Shown: piece after piece, positions 35,008 to 49,330 of the stretch
How positions within the stretch are numbered: the first letter of the stretch is position 1
Layout: every line of letters begins with the position of its first letter
Assembly: GCA_026874595.1 (NCBI GenBank)
Contig: CM049322.1
Span: forward strand, 9,596,400-9,660,399
Length of the DNA: 64,000 nt
Origin: Sipunculus nudus
Lineage: Eukaryota > Annelida > Sipuncula > Golfingiida > Sipunculidae
Direction of reading: 5' to 3'
Translations under genes and position numbers: made by a program
The notes under the pieces: generated by a model
The model's database searches: none
What the model was told of the DNA's origin: nothing
The model's input: only the letters and a program-made list of their open reading frames with translations

Positions 35008-36746
35008 AGGCCAGACTTTTTTAATTTTTCGGTTTACAAACCTGCCGACCTCCGATTTCCTCATTTCAGAAAAAAAATAAAATTGGCATTCTGACTTTTT
35101 GTCCCTTTTATATTGCGTCGCCGAATCCAACACGGTTGTTGACAAATGAAATGTTTAGTGACCGTAGATCACCTCATACATTAGAACTCTTATGATTGGC
35201 TAATAAGATCACTTACTTAATGACAGATGGAGGGTTAAAGCCAATCACAATAGGGTATCCTTAGGTCATAAATGCAATTGATTGGCCATCAAGAAGACAA
35301 AAGATTCAGCAGGGAAATTGATAATTCTTGGAGAGTTTCAAAGTTTGTTTTCTGCACTACAGTACATTTTCAAACCAGCGTTTAGGTCATATTTACCTCG
35401 TTAAACATATATCTGTTTTAGATAGATGTGAATTAAAAAAGAAAATTAGTTTGGTTGCATAGCGGCTTTACCAGTTTGCCACTGTTAATAACTTGCTGGA
35501 TATACAAACAAATTTACTTCCTTCAGACTAATTATTGCACTTAAAGTCAGACGCTATTTATTACTGCAAATTGGCTAAGTTTCACAAGTTTACTCTTAAA
35601 AAATATTATAACTTGTCAAAACTTAAAAACGTAGTCTTGTAACACTTAAAAGAAAATTACTGAACAGATGAATTATATATATATATACTGCATGAGGTCG
35701 TCATGTACTCTTTGAAAACTCCAGGAATTCTCAGGGTTTCTGCAGTATATCCGACTATCTGTAGTCTTAGTGGCGCGGGTTTATGTGAAGCGTTGGCTTT
35801 GCGGGTATTTTTATAGTCAAAACAAAAGCAAGCTAAAATGAAAGCCATTTAAAATGCAGAAACTTTGAAAAGATTCATGTAATTGTTCCAAACGGATGTA
35901 ATGGAAGCTTTGATGTGTATGAATGCCGAAAAGCAATACCGGACTGAGAGTGGCCAAGTGACGGCTTATTAAACTGAGTACGGTACGTACTGTCACGGCC
36001 GTGGTAAGAAATGCAGATCACTATTTATAAATAAAGATTATTAATACTTTTAAAATTTTAAAATAGTTGAATTATTCAATGTGATCTCCAATGGAAACCT
36101 TACTTTATTAGCAGCTGTTGTGTATTCAAAGGACTATCAAACATGCGCAACACCAAAAAGGAAAGGTCATGACTCCTGGTCATGAATCAAACAACTCTAG
36201 TTCCATGTTGTTGACATTTGATAAACAATAGGCGAATAGCTGCAAGTCGCATATTGTCATTGTTTTCTCCTTGCATATCTGACAAAAATATAATATTTTG
36301 TATTTTTTAAGTATTTGACTGGTCTTTCATTTGTAAAACTTTATAAAATAGGCGGTTCACTTGGCAGGGACAGTGACTAAAGTTTTATTTCAGGTGTGTA
36401 TGAAACCATATATAAGATTTACTGTTTAAACTTTTATTTGTCATTATTTTACCTTCGATGACATTTGAATGGCTTGAAATAACATGGCACATGCATGATT
36501 CATGTGAAAAACTCAAGAGGATGATGATAATATCTTTATTTTTATATATTATTTTATATATTTTATGCAGGTTTATAAAGTGCCATTTAAATATGAATTT
36601 TATAACCCAACTGTACAATACAGGATTCACAAACACCAGTATCCAGGTTTGTTCAATTTTTTTTTTTTTTTTTTTTTTTCCCTCCCTCCTACCTTTCACT
36701 TTTGTCAAACATGTTCGTAAACCAAAGAATTAAAAAAGTCTGGCCT
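35008..36746. mobile_element. 1.74-kb element bounded by 30-bp inverted repeats
   Basis: 35008-35037 (AGGCCAGACTTTTTTAAT...) and 36717-36746 are reverse complements at 28 of 30 positions, and weaker similarity extends a few bases inward. A T23 run (36657-36679) lies inside the right end. No transposase frame and no clear target duplication are visible. The core at about 35690-36010 is unusually CpG-rich for this window (GGTACGTAC, CACGGCCGTGG). It could be a non-autonomous DNA transposon, or two inverted copies of a short repeat around unrelated DNA. Confidence 0.55.
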
Positions 36747-39700
36747 AAACTAAATTGAAGAAACAAGACTATTATTTAATACTGCAACTTGGGCATTTTA
36801 TTTTAGAATAGGAGACTTTGGGTAAAGTGAACAAGAGTTGATTTTATTTGAAAACCCAATTTATCAGGTAGATTTTGGAAAACCTTTCAGCTCTTGTACT
36901 AAACTGTTGTATTGGACATGTTAATATTAATATGTAAACAGCGAGTGCAGATATACACATGAAATACTCTGACAGTGTCAGGGAACTTTGATCAGTGGAC
37001 GGAAGACCAATCATATCCAGAACATTATGAAGCCATATCACAGTTACAGTTATATAAAGGTCAAAGACTCAAATACAGAATCCCCCTATGGATGCTGGGA
37101 TAGGTGAAGGATGCACTGGTTGACTTCTCATAGGCTCCAAACAGAAGCAAAACCAGCAGCTGAAACAACTACCCTAACCTCCAAGCAGATCTGTAAATCC
37201 TCTTCTGGTTTATGAAATGATTGACAGTAAATGTGTGTAAATAATTACACAGTTTTTGACATCTCATAGTTCAACCACATATCACATTTATCAACAGTTC
37301 TGGATTATTTTTTTATTATATATGTTTTTGTTTGTTTCAACTTCAGTTAAAGTTTACATGAAAGATATGTTTTATTTATTACATGTATCGTTTTTCTTGT
37401 CTAATTGTTCATAGAGGTAACAAATATTATTGTTCATAGAAGTAACAAACAAGTCTATAGTTGGCACTTTGCATTAAATGAAAATGAAGAAAATCATGAA
37501 ATAGATGTAATAAGCTTCTGTACTTAAAAGTCTTATTAGTTAATATTAAGATATTACAGTTCATGTTTATAATGTCACAATACCATCAACCATTTGAAGT
37601 CAGTTAATGTGTTTGAGCCAGGAACCATGATTCTGAACCTTAATTACATGAATGTATACATTCCATCCCTCCCTCTAACTCAATTTCCTTTCCTTTATGC
37701 CCTGCTTCACTCAGTACCTAGTCATAGTGGACCAGGCCACACCGACTCTCTCTTTCCTTATCCTGAACTATACTAATCTTATACAAGCTGACATTGGTCT
37801 CATTTCTGCTCAACTGGGTCACATATAAAGTTACAATTAGTCCAGCCAGGGATATTAATTGCCGGATCAATGGACTAGTTTCGGACAATGACAGAATAAA
37901 ATCCCCATACTCAGACGCCTTCTACATAGCTTGAGGCCATACCCCTAATAAACTATCTATCACACACGGTAACTCCCGCACTAGGTGTGGTGATCAATAA
38001 AATGTAGAGGGAGGTATGTAGTGATCTTGCCTGTGATCATGATGAGCTACATAACAGCTGTTTTCAGCATATATCAACCAGAAAACTCCCGTTTACAGCA
38101 GAGGTAGTTCAAGCTGATCTGGTTCTGAGCTCACCATAAAGCATGCAGGGATAAAATTACAAGTTAAAAGTCTACATAAATAAACTTATTTAACATATAT
38201 ATATAAATCAATGAATGATTGATTTAACCAAAGTGGCAGTTCACACAAAATACACTACAAGGTTTATAAAGGATGCAATGTTAAAACCCAAGTTGTAACA
38301 TTAGTTGTAAAGCAATGTAATTAAAGGATGATATAAATTGTTGTATATTTGTTGAATGTTACAATAAAGCCTGTTTTGAATAAAAATATTTTGCTCAATC
38401 ACAAGCCAATTCTAAAATTAATGCATACATACACTTTTATCCAAATGGAGTAATATGTTCAAACTGCTGAACATATTACTTTTTTTAATGTTTATTATCA
38501 TGTGTTTCCCTTAAGGGATCATATTTCAGAATATATTCTTTATTTACATGTAAACTGTACTACATAAAGATAGGAGCAATCACCAAGATTATTGAGAGAA
38601 TTATCCTTTAATGTGACTCAGTTCATACTCTGAACTTGTTGTGTTGTAGCTAATACATTCAAAACTGTGGCATCTACAGCCAATAACTAGAACAACTACC
38701 TTCTTCAAATATTGATAAAACACTCCAGCAGTAATAACTCCCTTCCTGCTGTGTTGTGTTTACAGCAGACCTGAGTCGGTCCTGCTGACCGGTACATTTG
38801 AGGTCAAGCAAATATGCTGAGGCAGGAACTGTCAGTTTGTGAAACAAGGCTGTCCAGCAAGGCTGCAGCCATGTCCTGCAGTTCTGGTCAGTGTAAGTGA
38901 GGCTGTAGTCAGCTGCTGGTTCAGTAAAGTGTGATAAACTAAAGACAGGTGATCAAGTGACCTTGACCTGGTCAGCTGATCCTCTTGAAGGTCTTTGCAT
39001 TCACATTGAACTCAATCAAAAATCTTTATTTTTCAGATTATATTAAGATAATGTGAGAATATTCTATTAGAATTTTCTGGAAATTGCAAGATTTAAAAAA
39101 AAATATTAATATTATAAAGCTAATGTTATGTTATATTTTGTCATTTTTATATAATAATTTACACATGTATACACTATAATTAGCTACATGTATTATATAT
39201 TAATTGTTGAGAAAATATTTTGTGAGACTATAGCCAAGGTGGCTAAACCACACAGATTGCTACCATCACAAACCAAGTTGCTACTTGGAGAAAATATAAT
39301 GATAAAAGCATATGAAGAATTAAGAAGTAATAAATTTATCATTGCCAAACCAATATTATAGTAATCACTTCATCAAATCTGATCCAAATTATTAAACAGA
39401 TACTTAGCAGGCAAAAGTCAGGTATCCAAAACAGGTTAAATGATATTAAACAACAGCCTTTGATCATTAGTTTGTCACTGGCCAGAGACAGTATATATAA
39501 CATATGAACAAGTGACAGGGTCCACCCCTTATGCACTAACAATATTCACACCTGCCTCTCACCACAGGTCCCAGGGGATCTTAACCCCAGCCAATTATTC
39601 CAAGTGTCACTGTCCCAGCTGGGGTCGGTTTAACCTTTGAACTCTGGCCAATTTTACTGCGATCACAGGGGAAAGGAGATGGCCGTAGACAGCTGGTGAC

Positions 39701-42700
39701 AGTTGGTCTTGTCCTGTGGGAAACTTCTTCTGATGAATTTTTTAATGTACACCCTGCTGCCCTGTCACCAAGGTGATGACCTCTATGTGCTGTAAATGAC
39801 CTTGAAGTTGTATTTAATTTGCCAGCTAGTGAACTAGTATTACAAACAGGTTAGTTTTCCTATTTATAATACTGTACTTAACATGTTGTTCCCAGCTGGG
39901 TTTCTGTGAAACTTCTGGCCCCAAACACAAGTCACTGCTTGCAAACAATGTCTAGAAATACCAAGGTTTCTGTAACAATGATTCTTGTTGTTATGGCAAC
40001 AGACAGGCACTTGGGAAGGAATGTCTCAACAATGAGGAGCAGAAAGGGTACTCAGGGAATAAGTCCAAGATATAAACAACACAAAGTTCAACAATGATGT
40101 CATTAATAATGTCAAGACACTGAAGTAAAAACAGTGGCATATCAGCTGACAATCTGGCCAAAAAATGAAAATTTTCGAAAAAATTATAGAATTGTTAATA
40201 TTCAACAACAAACATTGATTAAAATGACATATAATTAAATTAATACAAACAGAGTATACTCGGTTCAAGTGGAAGTATTCTGAGTTTCTTCAATGCAGAA
40301 ATATGCACTCAATCCCCATCTTTAAGGGCATGGTCTAGACTGAACTTACAAAATGTCTAATATATGAAAAAATGTTTAATATTTTTTGGTTTTAATTACT
40401 GTAATCTACAGGTTGCAAAAATGAACAATATCTTACAGAAAATATCCTTGGGTCATAGTCCAATGCAAATACCTATATTACTGGTGTATATCAATTACCA
40501 TATGACTAAAATAAAACAGACTGTATAAGTACAAGACACATGCCTAATGTTTCAAATTATAATATTTTCTTAACATGAATAAACCTAATGAACCTACAAG
40601 TACACTGTAAACACCATGCTCCCAAAGAGAAAAACATCTTGAACTTTAATACTTCAGAACTAAAGTTCTTTTTGTTTGGCCTGAGTAGTTCACCAAATGT
40701 CTTGGAATTTGGTTCCCATGGCGATACCTTCAAAGAAAGCCATTCTAACCAATCACAGTGACCTGATTCCTCTATTAGTAGTTCTTAAGCACTATGTCAC
40801 CCTCTCTGTAAAAATTAGGATGGCAATACCAGAAGTGTCAATGGACAAACCATATGGACAACCTATGGTTCAGGTTATGTTAACACTGTAAATGTAATGT
40901 CTAAACATTGTGATTCTACTTGACTGTACTGTATGAATTAGTCAAAATATATTCATTATGTTATATTTTATGTTCAATAAGTTTTATGAACAACTGTTAT
41001 GTTTTACATGCAGTGGCCAGCAAAAAAAAGATTATTTCTTGCAATATGCAAATGAAGATCATTTTGTGAGAATTACATGACGTATGGTAGTAGACCCAGT
41101 GTGTTCAAGTTTGATATGTTTAATTTATTGAGATGATTTAATACCTTTTTCTTCTCATTACAATTTATGGGGAGCTATTTGGCCTTGAGCATGTTTAATT
41201 ATTTGATTATTTTTTTTCATTAGTTATGTTAATTAACCTTTCAGCAGCAATCACATTTAATGGCTTGCAGCTGGAAAATCTCACAATCACACCAACATTC
41301 ATGCAACGTTTAGATAACGATAAAGTAAGCTTTAAGCATTTTTTCCCACAAAAATTATTTGACTCATATCCACTGAATGATAAGTTCTCAACTATAAAGT
41401 GCATAGAGTTGTTTTAATGTATGCAGGACACACAGAATTCAATTCATGAAAGCTGTGTGAAATGTTTCAACTCACAGCTATCCCATAAACCTCTGGTTCT
41501 TCAATAAATGTGTCCATGATCTTTGTGTTTCTGACACATTTGTGTACTTTGCTTATTTTACTGGGAGTTCACCGCAACCACTATTAGGTAGTAATCCTGC
41601 TATGGCTTATATTGCAAATAATTGCATGGCAAACCCTGCCATGTATGCAAATTATTACCCTTTACAAACCCCTCAGGGAATTTTATGGAACATTATATAC
41701 AGACAGCCCCATGCAGTGACATATCTGTCAGTTCAGCAATGGTATAATAAGATGTGCGTGCCATGGAATGGTATGATCATATACAGCAGCCAGCTCAGGC
41801 TGTTATCCTAAAGACCTTAGCAGTATCATATGTTGCTCACAGCATGAGAGTATAATACAGCACTGTTAGACGTTTGTGTCACTGCTGTACATAAAAAGCC
41901 TCACAATAAGCCTGGCCCAATTTCTTCAATTTACTTTTCATATTTACTTGCTATCCGGATAATCAGTTGTAAATTGTGCATGAGCCCTAGCCTGCTGTTT
42001 TCCTGTCACTAACAAGACTTGTATTTTCCATGGCTGCCATGGGAATATTTAACACAGATAACAAAGCAGATAAACCCATTGTGTTAATAAATCAAACTTC
42101 ATTTAGTTGTGTCTTACACAGACTGGGGGCAACCACTGTGTGCTTATACTTCTACATTTATTTCTTTATACCTATCTTCAGCAAGATAATAATTGAATCT
42201 AACTTAGACAATGCAGCATGCCTTCTGTTCCACAATATGAAGCTAATAAAACTCATATAAAAAGCTCTTTTTTATATTAAACAAATATTTTGGAAGCCAG
42301 GCATAACACTATTTCAGCCTTTTTGTTGTAACAATAGAAAGAATAGCAAAACGCAAAGCAGAATGCAAGATATACAAAATAAGTATTCAAGATTGATTAT
42401 ATAGAAAATAAGCAATATATATCTTATAAAACAGATTGAAAAAGATAATTAATTGTTCTTCTGGCTGTTCTTTACAATAAATGTGTTTTTATTCTCTTTT
42501 TAAATTAACAGCTTGGAGAAATATTAACATACATTGAAGGAATAAGTGTAACATTTACATGTTATATCCAGAGTAACTGGGGTAATTATCTGAGATTACC
42601 TTAATAGCTATATCTTTATTTTTATATCTTTATATTTACATGTATATATTTTTTATTAAACCCACCATGGTCTTTGTATAAATAGTATAAACTCCTCAAG

Positions 42701-45490
42701 TGAGACCAAAGTATTCTTCTACCACCATATAATATGCATCCATACTATATGACTCTAATTACACCAACATATATCTCAAAGGAATAAGTTCATGGAAATC
42801 ATCTAAGGGGCTGTCTATACTCAAACCAATGACATATCCCCCTCATGTATGAGACATTCAGAGAAATATGGCCAATTATATTGATGTAAGCATCCCAAGG
42901 ACAAAGGATCAAGGTGAACCTGTCCTAAAAGGTCAGAGGTCATAAACCAAATCAAGGAAGGTTGAAGACTAACCCATGAACAGCTGTTATCTCTATTAAC
43001 AACAAAATCTTTATCACTATCTTTGACAATATATGAACATTTTTAATTATTTCTTCAAATTCTCTCAGTTTCTGAATTTGAAACAGACAACCTCCAATAG
43101 CTTAAAAGAATCACAGTTAATTCTTGTTGCATCAAACTGAACTTGAATACTCCACTTTTGTTGAAATTATGTGTTTCAAGTCCCTGATAAATTAAGTTAA
43201 ATTATTTCCCAACAAAAACCTAAACTGCCTCAAACATATGAAGTGTTAAGTTCTTTGTTGGTCTCCTCTGTTTTTGCTTAACCATGATTTACCATTTGTC
43301 AAAATGTCAATATCAATTGGAAATGAAAAAGAGTAAGATGTCACTGTTTCACAATGGTGTAAGCATGAACTTCAAGGTTGTATTCAGAATCCCCAAGTGC
43401 ACAGTGACTGACATGTATGATCTATGGAACTTTGTACTCCTGGTCATGAGTTCTTTGGAACTGCCTTCCTACATATGGTGTCCTAACTGTCCAGCAGCAT
43501 CTGGAATCACTTCTAGGAGACTGGAACAAGATATTAGTCATGTTAGAGCAATCTGTTAACAAACTGGTTTGAACTGATCTCCTGCTGGCAGCAGCTGAAG
43601 CTCTGGAATGTCTGGAAGACACCCCTTGTTACAAATGCCAGCTTGTGACAGTGCTGGTAAGCTACAGGGTCAGCTTGGGTCACGGGGCAGGGGGTTAGGG
43701 TCAGTCTTGTTTGTTGGTACATGTGTGATCCTGAGAGGGATAACATCTTTATTGATGCTGAAGCACGAGATACTGGTGTAAAGAAGCCCAAGATGACCAG
43801 CCTCTGCCTCAGCAACCGGATGATGCTCCGAAGGATAACATCAGATGTGTAAGCTTGGCATCCTGTCTGCAGGACTCTACTCATCAATGTACAAACATTA
43901 CCCCCAGGGCAAAAATAAAGCTGCAAATCCAAAAAAGCAGAACTCAACACTATTTTCCACTAAAGTAAAGTCCTTTCTATACCAGTACAGGTCACAGGTC
44001 AACTTCAAGTTAACATTTGGATAAATTCATAAAGTCGTACTTAATGTAAACTTCCAACAAATTCATCAATATTTGCTAAAATTATACTGATATATAATAA
44101 ATTTAATATCTGAGTAAATGACATTTTTGAAAATGTCAAAGTCAAATGTCGGGGTTTTTTTTCCTTTGACTTTGAAACAAAGAGATTATACTGTATTTAA
44201 TGTAGACAAATATGATTTTTCTACAAATCACTTGCCTTGCACATCTTATCCTGCTGATCAATATTCTTTAACGTATGAATCAGTTAAAATATTATACATT
44301 CAAAACTCGTTTACTTATTTAAATCTTAAAGCTCTTAAGCCGGAACATACTCATGTGGAAAGAAACAAAGAGGTAAATGGTGAGCCTGACGTAATTCTCT
44401 ATTTTTATTCTTTACATATTGTTTCTATCTTTAGTCTTCCTTTGTTACTGTTGTACTTCATTCCCAACCACTTTGCAAGACAACAACAAAGCATTAGTCC
44501 TAAGGGAAAATATGTTGGAGTCTCATAGTTTACAGAAAAAGAACAGAAACACCTTGTCTGCCAGGCCATTGTGTTTTCAAGTTTGACTGCTATCTGCTAT
44601 TCTAATCTTGATTTCTCCTTTAAGTTTTTTTTTAAAGTCGAGAACTATTGTGGTTTTAATGGCTCAAGAGTTAATATGTTATCTAGGTTCTCCTGTTGAT
44701 TTTTTTCGCTATCTTTCAAATGCTGAGTTGAGGTCCTAAATTACAACAAAGTCTTTCTTTCACCGACAAACAAACATCTTCTTTATAACTGCAAGTTCAT
44801 GAGGCCCCAGGCCTTGAGGTTTCATCCTGCCATGATACGCTGACAATAAACTTAACCTTCTCTGTTGCTTTAAGTGCCCACATGAGGCAACATTTAAAAT
44901 CACTAAAGAGCAAATCTTGACTGTAAGAACACGTGAGAGATGTCTGGTAAGATATGAGATTTACATCATAGACTTTATTTACACCGAAAATATCTACAAA
45001 GAGCTAAATCCAGAATAAAATCCTGTGCCAAAGTGCTGTACAGCAAAAATGAATGAAAGCTACAGTAACATGTAGAGTATCATTAAAAAAAGCCTAATAA
45101 AAATTAGTTTATGTAACAGTTTTAATATATAGTATGATTTAAATAAGTGAGTTTTTAAGCGAGATCTATTTGATCTTATTTCAGAAAAAAAAGATGTACA
45201 TGTCATTCTGATGTTAAAACTTGATGAATATTATTGCCCATTAGGTACTGAAGGACAGGTCCACAGCATGTAGGTAGCACTGCAGGTATACTGAATGATC
45301 ATGGTGATGAAGAGTGAACATATACTTTATAAAGATAAATAAAGTCTGCTGCATTCAAGGGATGGGCTGACCTTGTTCTCTCACAGACTTTGGACAACCA
45401 CAAACAGTATGTGTATACTTGAGGCTGATAGTGATTATAACAAGAGTGACTAGTTCAATTTTTCTATGACTTCTCAAGATTTTTGCCCTT
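36747..45490. other. Long non-coding stretch
   Basis: No gene is recognised. Open frames at 40697-40891, 41542-41811, 43284-43559, 43543-43950 (minus) and 44118-44528 have no recognisable domain or convincing splice borders. The patch at 43400-43900 is less AT-rich and open on both strands. A pair of inverse ATGCAAAT-like words sits at 41620-41655. Confidence 0.5.
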
Positions 45491-45560
45491 GAGACACAGG
45501 TGGGATAAAACTAAGGAATTTTGGCTCCAAAGTCCACAGCCTTAACCACCAGGTTACCAC
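45491..45560 (-). repeat. Degenerate tRNA-derived SINE head, copy 1
   Basis: On the minus strand it reads GTAACCTGGTGGTTAAGGC, then GTGGACTTTGGAGCCAAAA, then TTTTATCCCACC. This resembles the box A, anticodon arm and box B order of a tRNA-derived SINE. It aligns with the copy at 49270-49330. It is too diverged to be a tRNA gene. Confidence 0.5.
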
Positions 45561-48500
45561 CTACCAAACCACAGCATTCCTGATTAATATGTTTGCTGAG
45601 TAAAGGCACAGGCGGAACATGAGTCAGGGCAATTACAAAGTCATTAGAAATGATCTACAGTATCATCTCAGGAATCATATTTCTCTAGTCTCAGCTGGTA
45701 CAGATTAACCAGCAACTGACTTAATATTTTGTGTAATTTTCTGTGACCTCTGGTCATGCAGTTATTACCAATCCTTCCTGTTGTGGTATAATACAGTAGT
45801 AGACACAGAAGCTTTGAAGAAAAGAATGTTTTTATTGTTATACTTGGAAACCTGCTTGTTTTTAAAATGGCAAAGAGCAGTCTCAATTTATTAACAATGA
45901 GTTACTTTTATGGAACTTATGCATTTATCACAATGTATAAGAATAAACAGATGTGTTTATATTGTGTCAAAACAGATGTGTCATATGGTGTTATATTAAG
46001 TTTCTTAACATCAAAAGATATTTAATCATTTATCTGTATATACTAATAAGTAGTAATCCTGAACTGAAGCAATATTTCATGTAATCGATCATTACTTGAT
46101 ACAAATCTGATATTCAGCTGCCTGAGGCATTTACATTATTGTATAAGTATATAATACATCTACGATATACTATTTTTTCCTGTCAAATTCAGATATTACA
46201 AATTTCTAAAAAATACACTTTACTTATCAGTAATTTGTAAAGACAACATAAGCAGGTGTACCTTTATAACATATGCCGAATCAATAAAACTTGCAACGAT
46301 GTGATAGGTAACAGATACATATATCTAAGGATTGTGTATGCATTATACCCTAGGGATATGGCTTTTTTAGCCATCAATGCATGGCAAAGCATAAAACCAG
46401 CCCTGTTTAAGTATTCAACATATGTTTTCTTGAGATAGATAATTGGACAGGTCCTGACCCTTCCAACAATGCATTCTGCAGCAGACAATCTGTCTATTTG
46501 TCAATGTCACATATTGGATATAATTTATGCAAATTTATGCAGGGCCATACCCAAGCAATAACAGGTCTTGGTTGATATTCAGAGCATCTGTTATGTAGCA
46601 TGAACACTTACTACTGTCAGCTGTTGGTACAACAACAATACCACATGTATACAGCCCATGTAAATCACAGTCTCACCTTTAAGAGGTATTTATATACATT
46701 GCATGCAAGTGCCTTATTATAAACAAGTACATTGAGAATTAAATTATTTGTCCAATTATTCATACCAGTGCATGTAGACCTGCTTATTAATATTCATTAT
46801 TTCTTTTGTTATTCTTCTAATGCTGAGTACTTTTTGAGATATTATTATTCACTTGAAGTTTTACTTAATCCATATATATGAATGGTTCATTTGTCCTATT
46901 TTGGAGAAGTTTGGTCCTCTCTGAAAGCCTCAGCTTTTGTTTAAAAAAGTAATAACTTTTAAAAATCACAAACATATATACAAACCGTGTTGTCTAAAAG
47001 AATACTCATACACTCACAGGGATGGTGAACCCTCTTTTTGTTAATATAAATGAAAAATTTCATATCAGATAAATGTTTGTCCACCGGGAAAAATATATAT
47101 ATATATTTTATATACTTTAAATATACATGATGAGACATGTAGGGAATCTATAAAAGCAAGAACACATTTTTGCATGACACTATGCCAAGATTGAACAAAG
47201 GGACCTCCCGCAAGATATTAATTGTTCTTAATGGTGCATGACTTCTTGTAAAAGTAGGTTGATACAAACATCAATCATAGTATGTTTGCTTGAGCCACTG
47301 TGTTATGTTACATTTAAACCACTTTTAAAGTGTAAAGATACCATAAATGAATACATCAAGAGCAGCACATATTCATGTGCATTTATTGGGTTGTGAAATA
47401 TTTTTCTTTCATTGATGAAATATTAAACACTGTTTGGTTATTTAACATCTTAGGACTGAATAAAAAGTTTACATTGCCTTAAAATGAATATGCACTTCCT
47501 AATTTTTGAGTAAAATTGATATTAATGTAATAATTCAATTAACACAAGGAAAGTAAAGCATGCAATTTATATATTACTGTCCCAAAACTTCATACATTAA
47601 TATTTCTTTTGACAGAATAAAAAGTCAGCACTTCAATTTTTTTAGTAACCTTATAACTGAATGATGAGCTATACTTTTGAAAGTGAGGATGCCAGATATC
47701 CATATACCTGTATTCCTCTGCCGATCTCTTACCCGTATTCATCCACCAATCTCTTACCAGGAGAGAGCAAACACAAACAGATTGATGAGGACAGCACATC
47801 TGGCACAAGTCTAATAAATATCAATATCTGTTTAACATGGGTCAACAATTTGGGAGTTCAATCACCTCCTGGTATGGACTTTGTAGATGTTACACAAACA
47901 GATCTATACGCAATTCCAAGCAATTAATCATGGTGTCTCGACTGGTTTATACAGCGAGTCAAAATTTGTATGTATATACTATAGAAATCCATGATCAATT
48001 TGAAATCACTGTAACATGAGACAGTACCAGTCTAAATAGGACTCAAGTAGCATCTAAATAATTGATACTTTGAGTGTGAAATGTCACAATATCTAATCAT
48101 GTGTGCTTGACTACACTGGAATTCCAATTCTCTTATAAGTTATATATAGGGTTTATCTATATATCTGATTGAAAGGAAAACACATATATGTTACCAGTCT
48201 ATGCTACCTCACCACCTCTCGAAAGTACCAACTGCCAGCTAACATATAATTCTCAATTTATAAGATTGGACAAGTCTAAATCATATTGAGGTTACCATGT
48301 ATTCCATTATTCTGCTTGGAGTCTGATTCAGCAATTACTTCACATCAATCCAAATTTCTGATGGATACATACACCTGTCATAATATAATAATATGCATAA
48401 GAGTGATGTGATTCTGTTTGCAAACCATGCTCACTGAGGGGCATTTACACATAACCATAAGACCACATTATGATGGCTTATGAATGTTTTATCCTACAAC

Positions 48501-49269
48501 AAAATCTACCTCTATTTATTGTACTTATATCACTGAAATGTATATTCTTTAGTTTTCATTCCAACAGGGTGGAGTACTGGGTGTATGTACAAAGGATGAT
48601 TCAGGATTACCCCAAGACTACATCATATCCTCTTACTAACATCCCTGACCACACTAATATAATCATCTTCATTTTTGTGTTTACATCATCATGGTGTATA
48701 ATCTGGTATATGGATCTGGTCCATGAGGGTGGCACACTGTACAAACATGCTTACGCAGAATCATAACAATAAACTCAAGTTACGTGACTAAGGGCTGACT
48801 GGTGCCCATTACCAGCAAGTAGCTGCTGTAAACAGTTTGTATTACACCGCCTGGTGGGAAGAAGTTATTTAACTGTTGACAAACCACGGGCCCAGCCTGA
48901 AACCAGCCACAAATTAAGTATTGATGACTGGTAGCAATTAGTTACAGCACAGACCAGCACTAGATACACCCTACATAGCACTTGCTGGTACAGCACTGGT
49001 ATAATGTTGCCCACAAAATTCTTAACATTTTCTTGTGTTTTTTTTTTTTTTTTTAAGGATAGGTCCATAGCCTATGATGTCATTGTCTAATGAATAAAGA
49101 TGAAGGTTTTGACATTTTAAGCAGAATTATGTTAATTATCAAGCCTTATATGTTTAACTTTCCCTGGTCATTCAAAAACATTGGAGTGAATCCCTGTGAA
49201 TCTATAAAAAAACAACATTAAGCCAATTAGTGATATGGGTAGTAGTTGGGTAGGGTAGGGGGTGGGTGG
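45561..49269. other. Non-coding stretch
   Basis: AT-rich, with an ATATATATATATT tract at 47093-47107 and a T17 run at 49038-49054. No gene is recognised. Confidence 0.55.
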
Positions 49270-49330
49270 TGGGGGTGGAGTTCAAACCAAGGAAATTCTG
49301 CCCTAAAGTCTAGTGCTTTTGGCCAAGTCT
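49270..49330 (-). repeat. Degenerate tRNA-derived SINE head, copy 2
   Basis: On the minus strand it reads GGCCAAAAGCACTAGACTTT, then AGGGCAGAATTTCCTTGG, then a box-B-like TTTGAACTCC, in the same order as the copy at 45491-45560. A G-rich tract (GGGTAGGGTAGGGGGTGGG) follows on the plus-strand left side. Confidence 0.5.

Noticed and set aside
44118-44528. 136-codon plus-strand frame
   Set aside because: AT-rich, no domain, no splice or promoter support; about one frame this long is expected by chance in a window like this.
45491-45560. Possible intact tRNA gene
   Set aside because: The box-like words are degenerate and the acceptor stem does not pair; a SINE relic explains it better.
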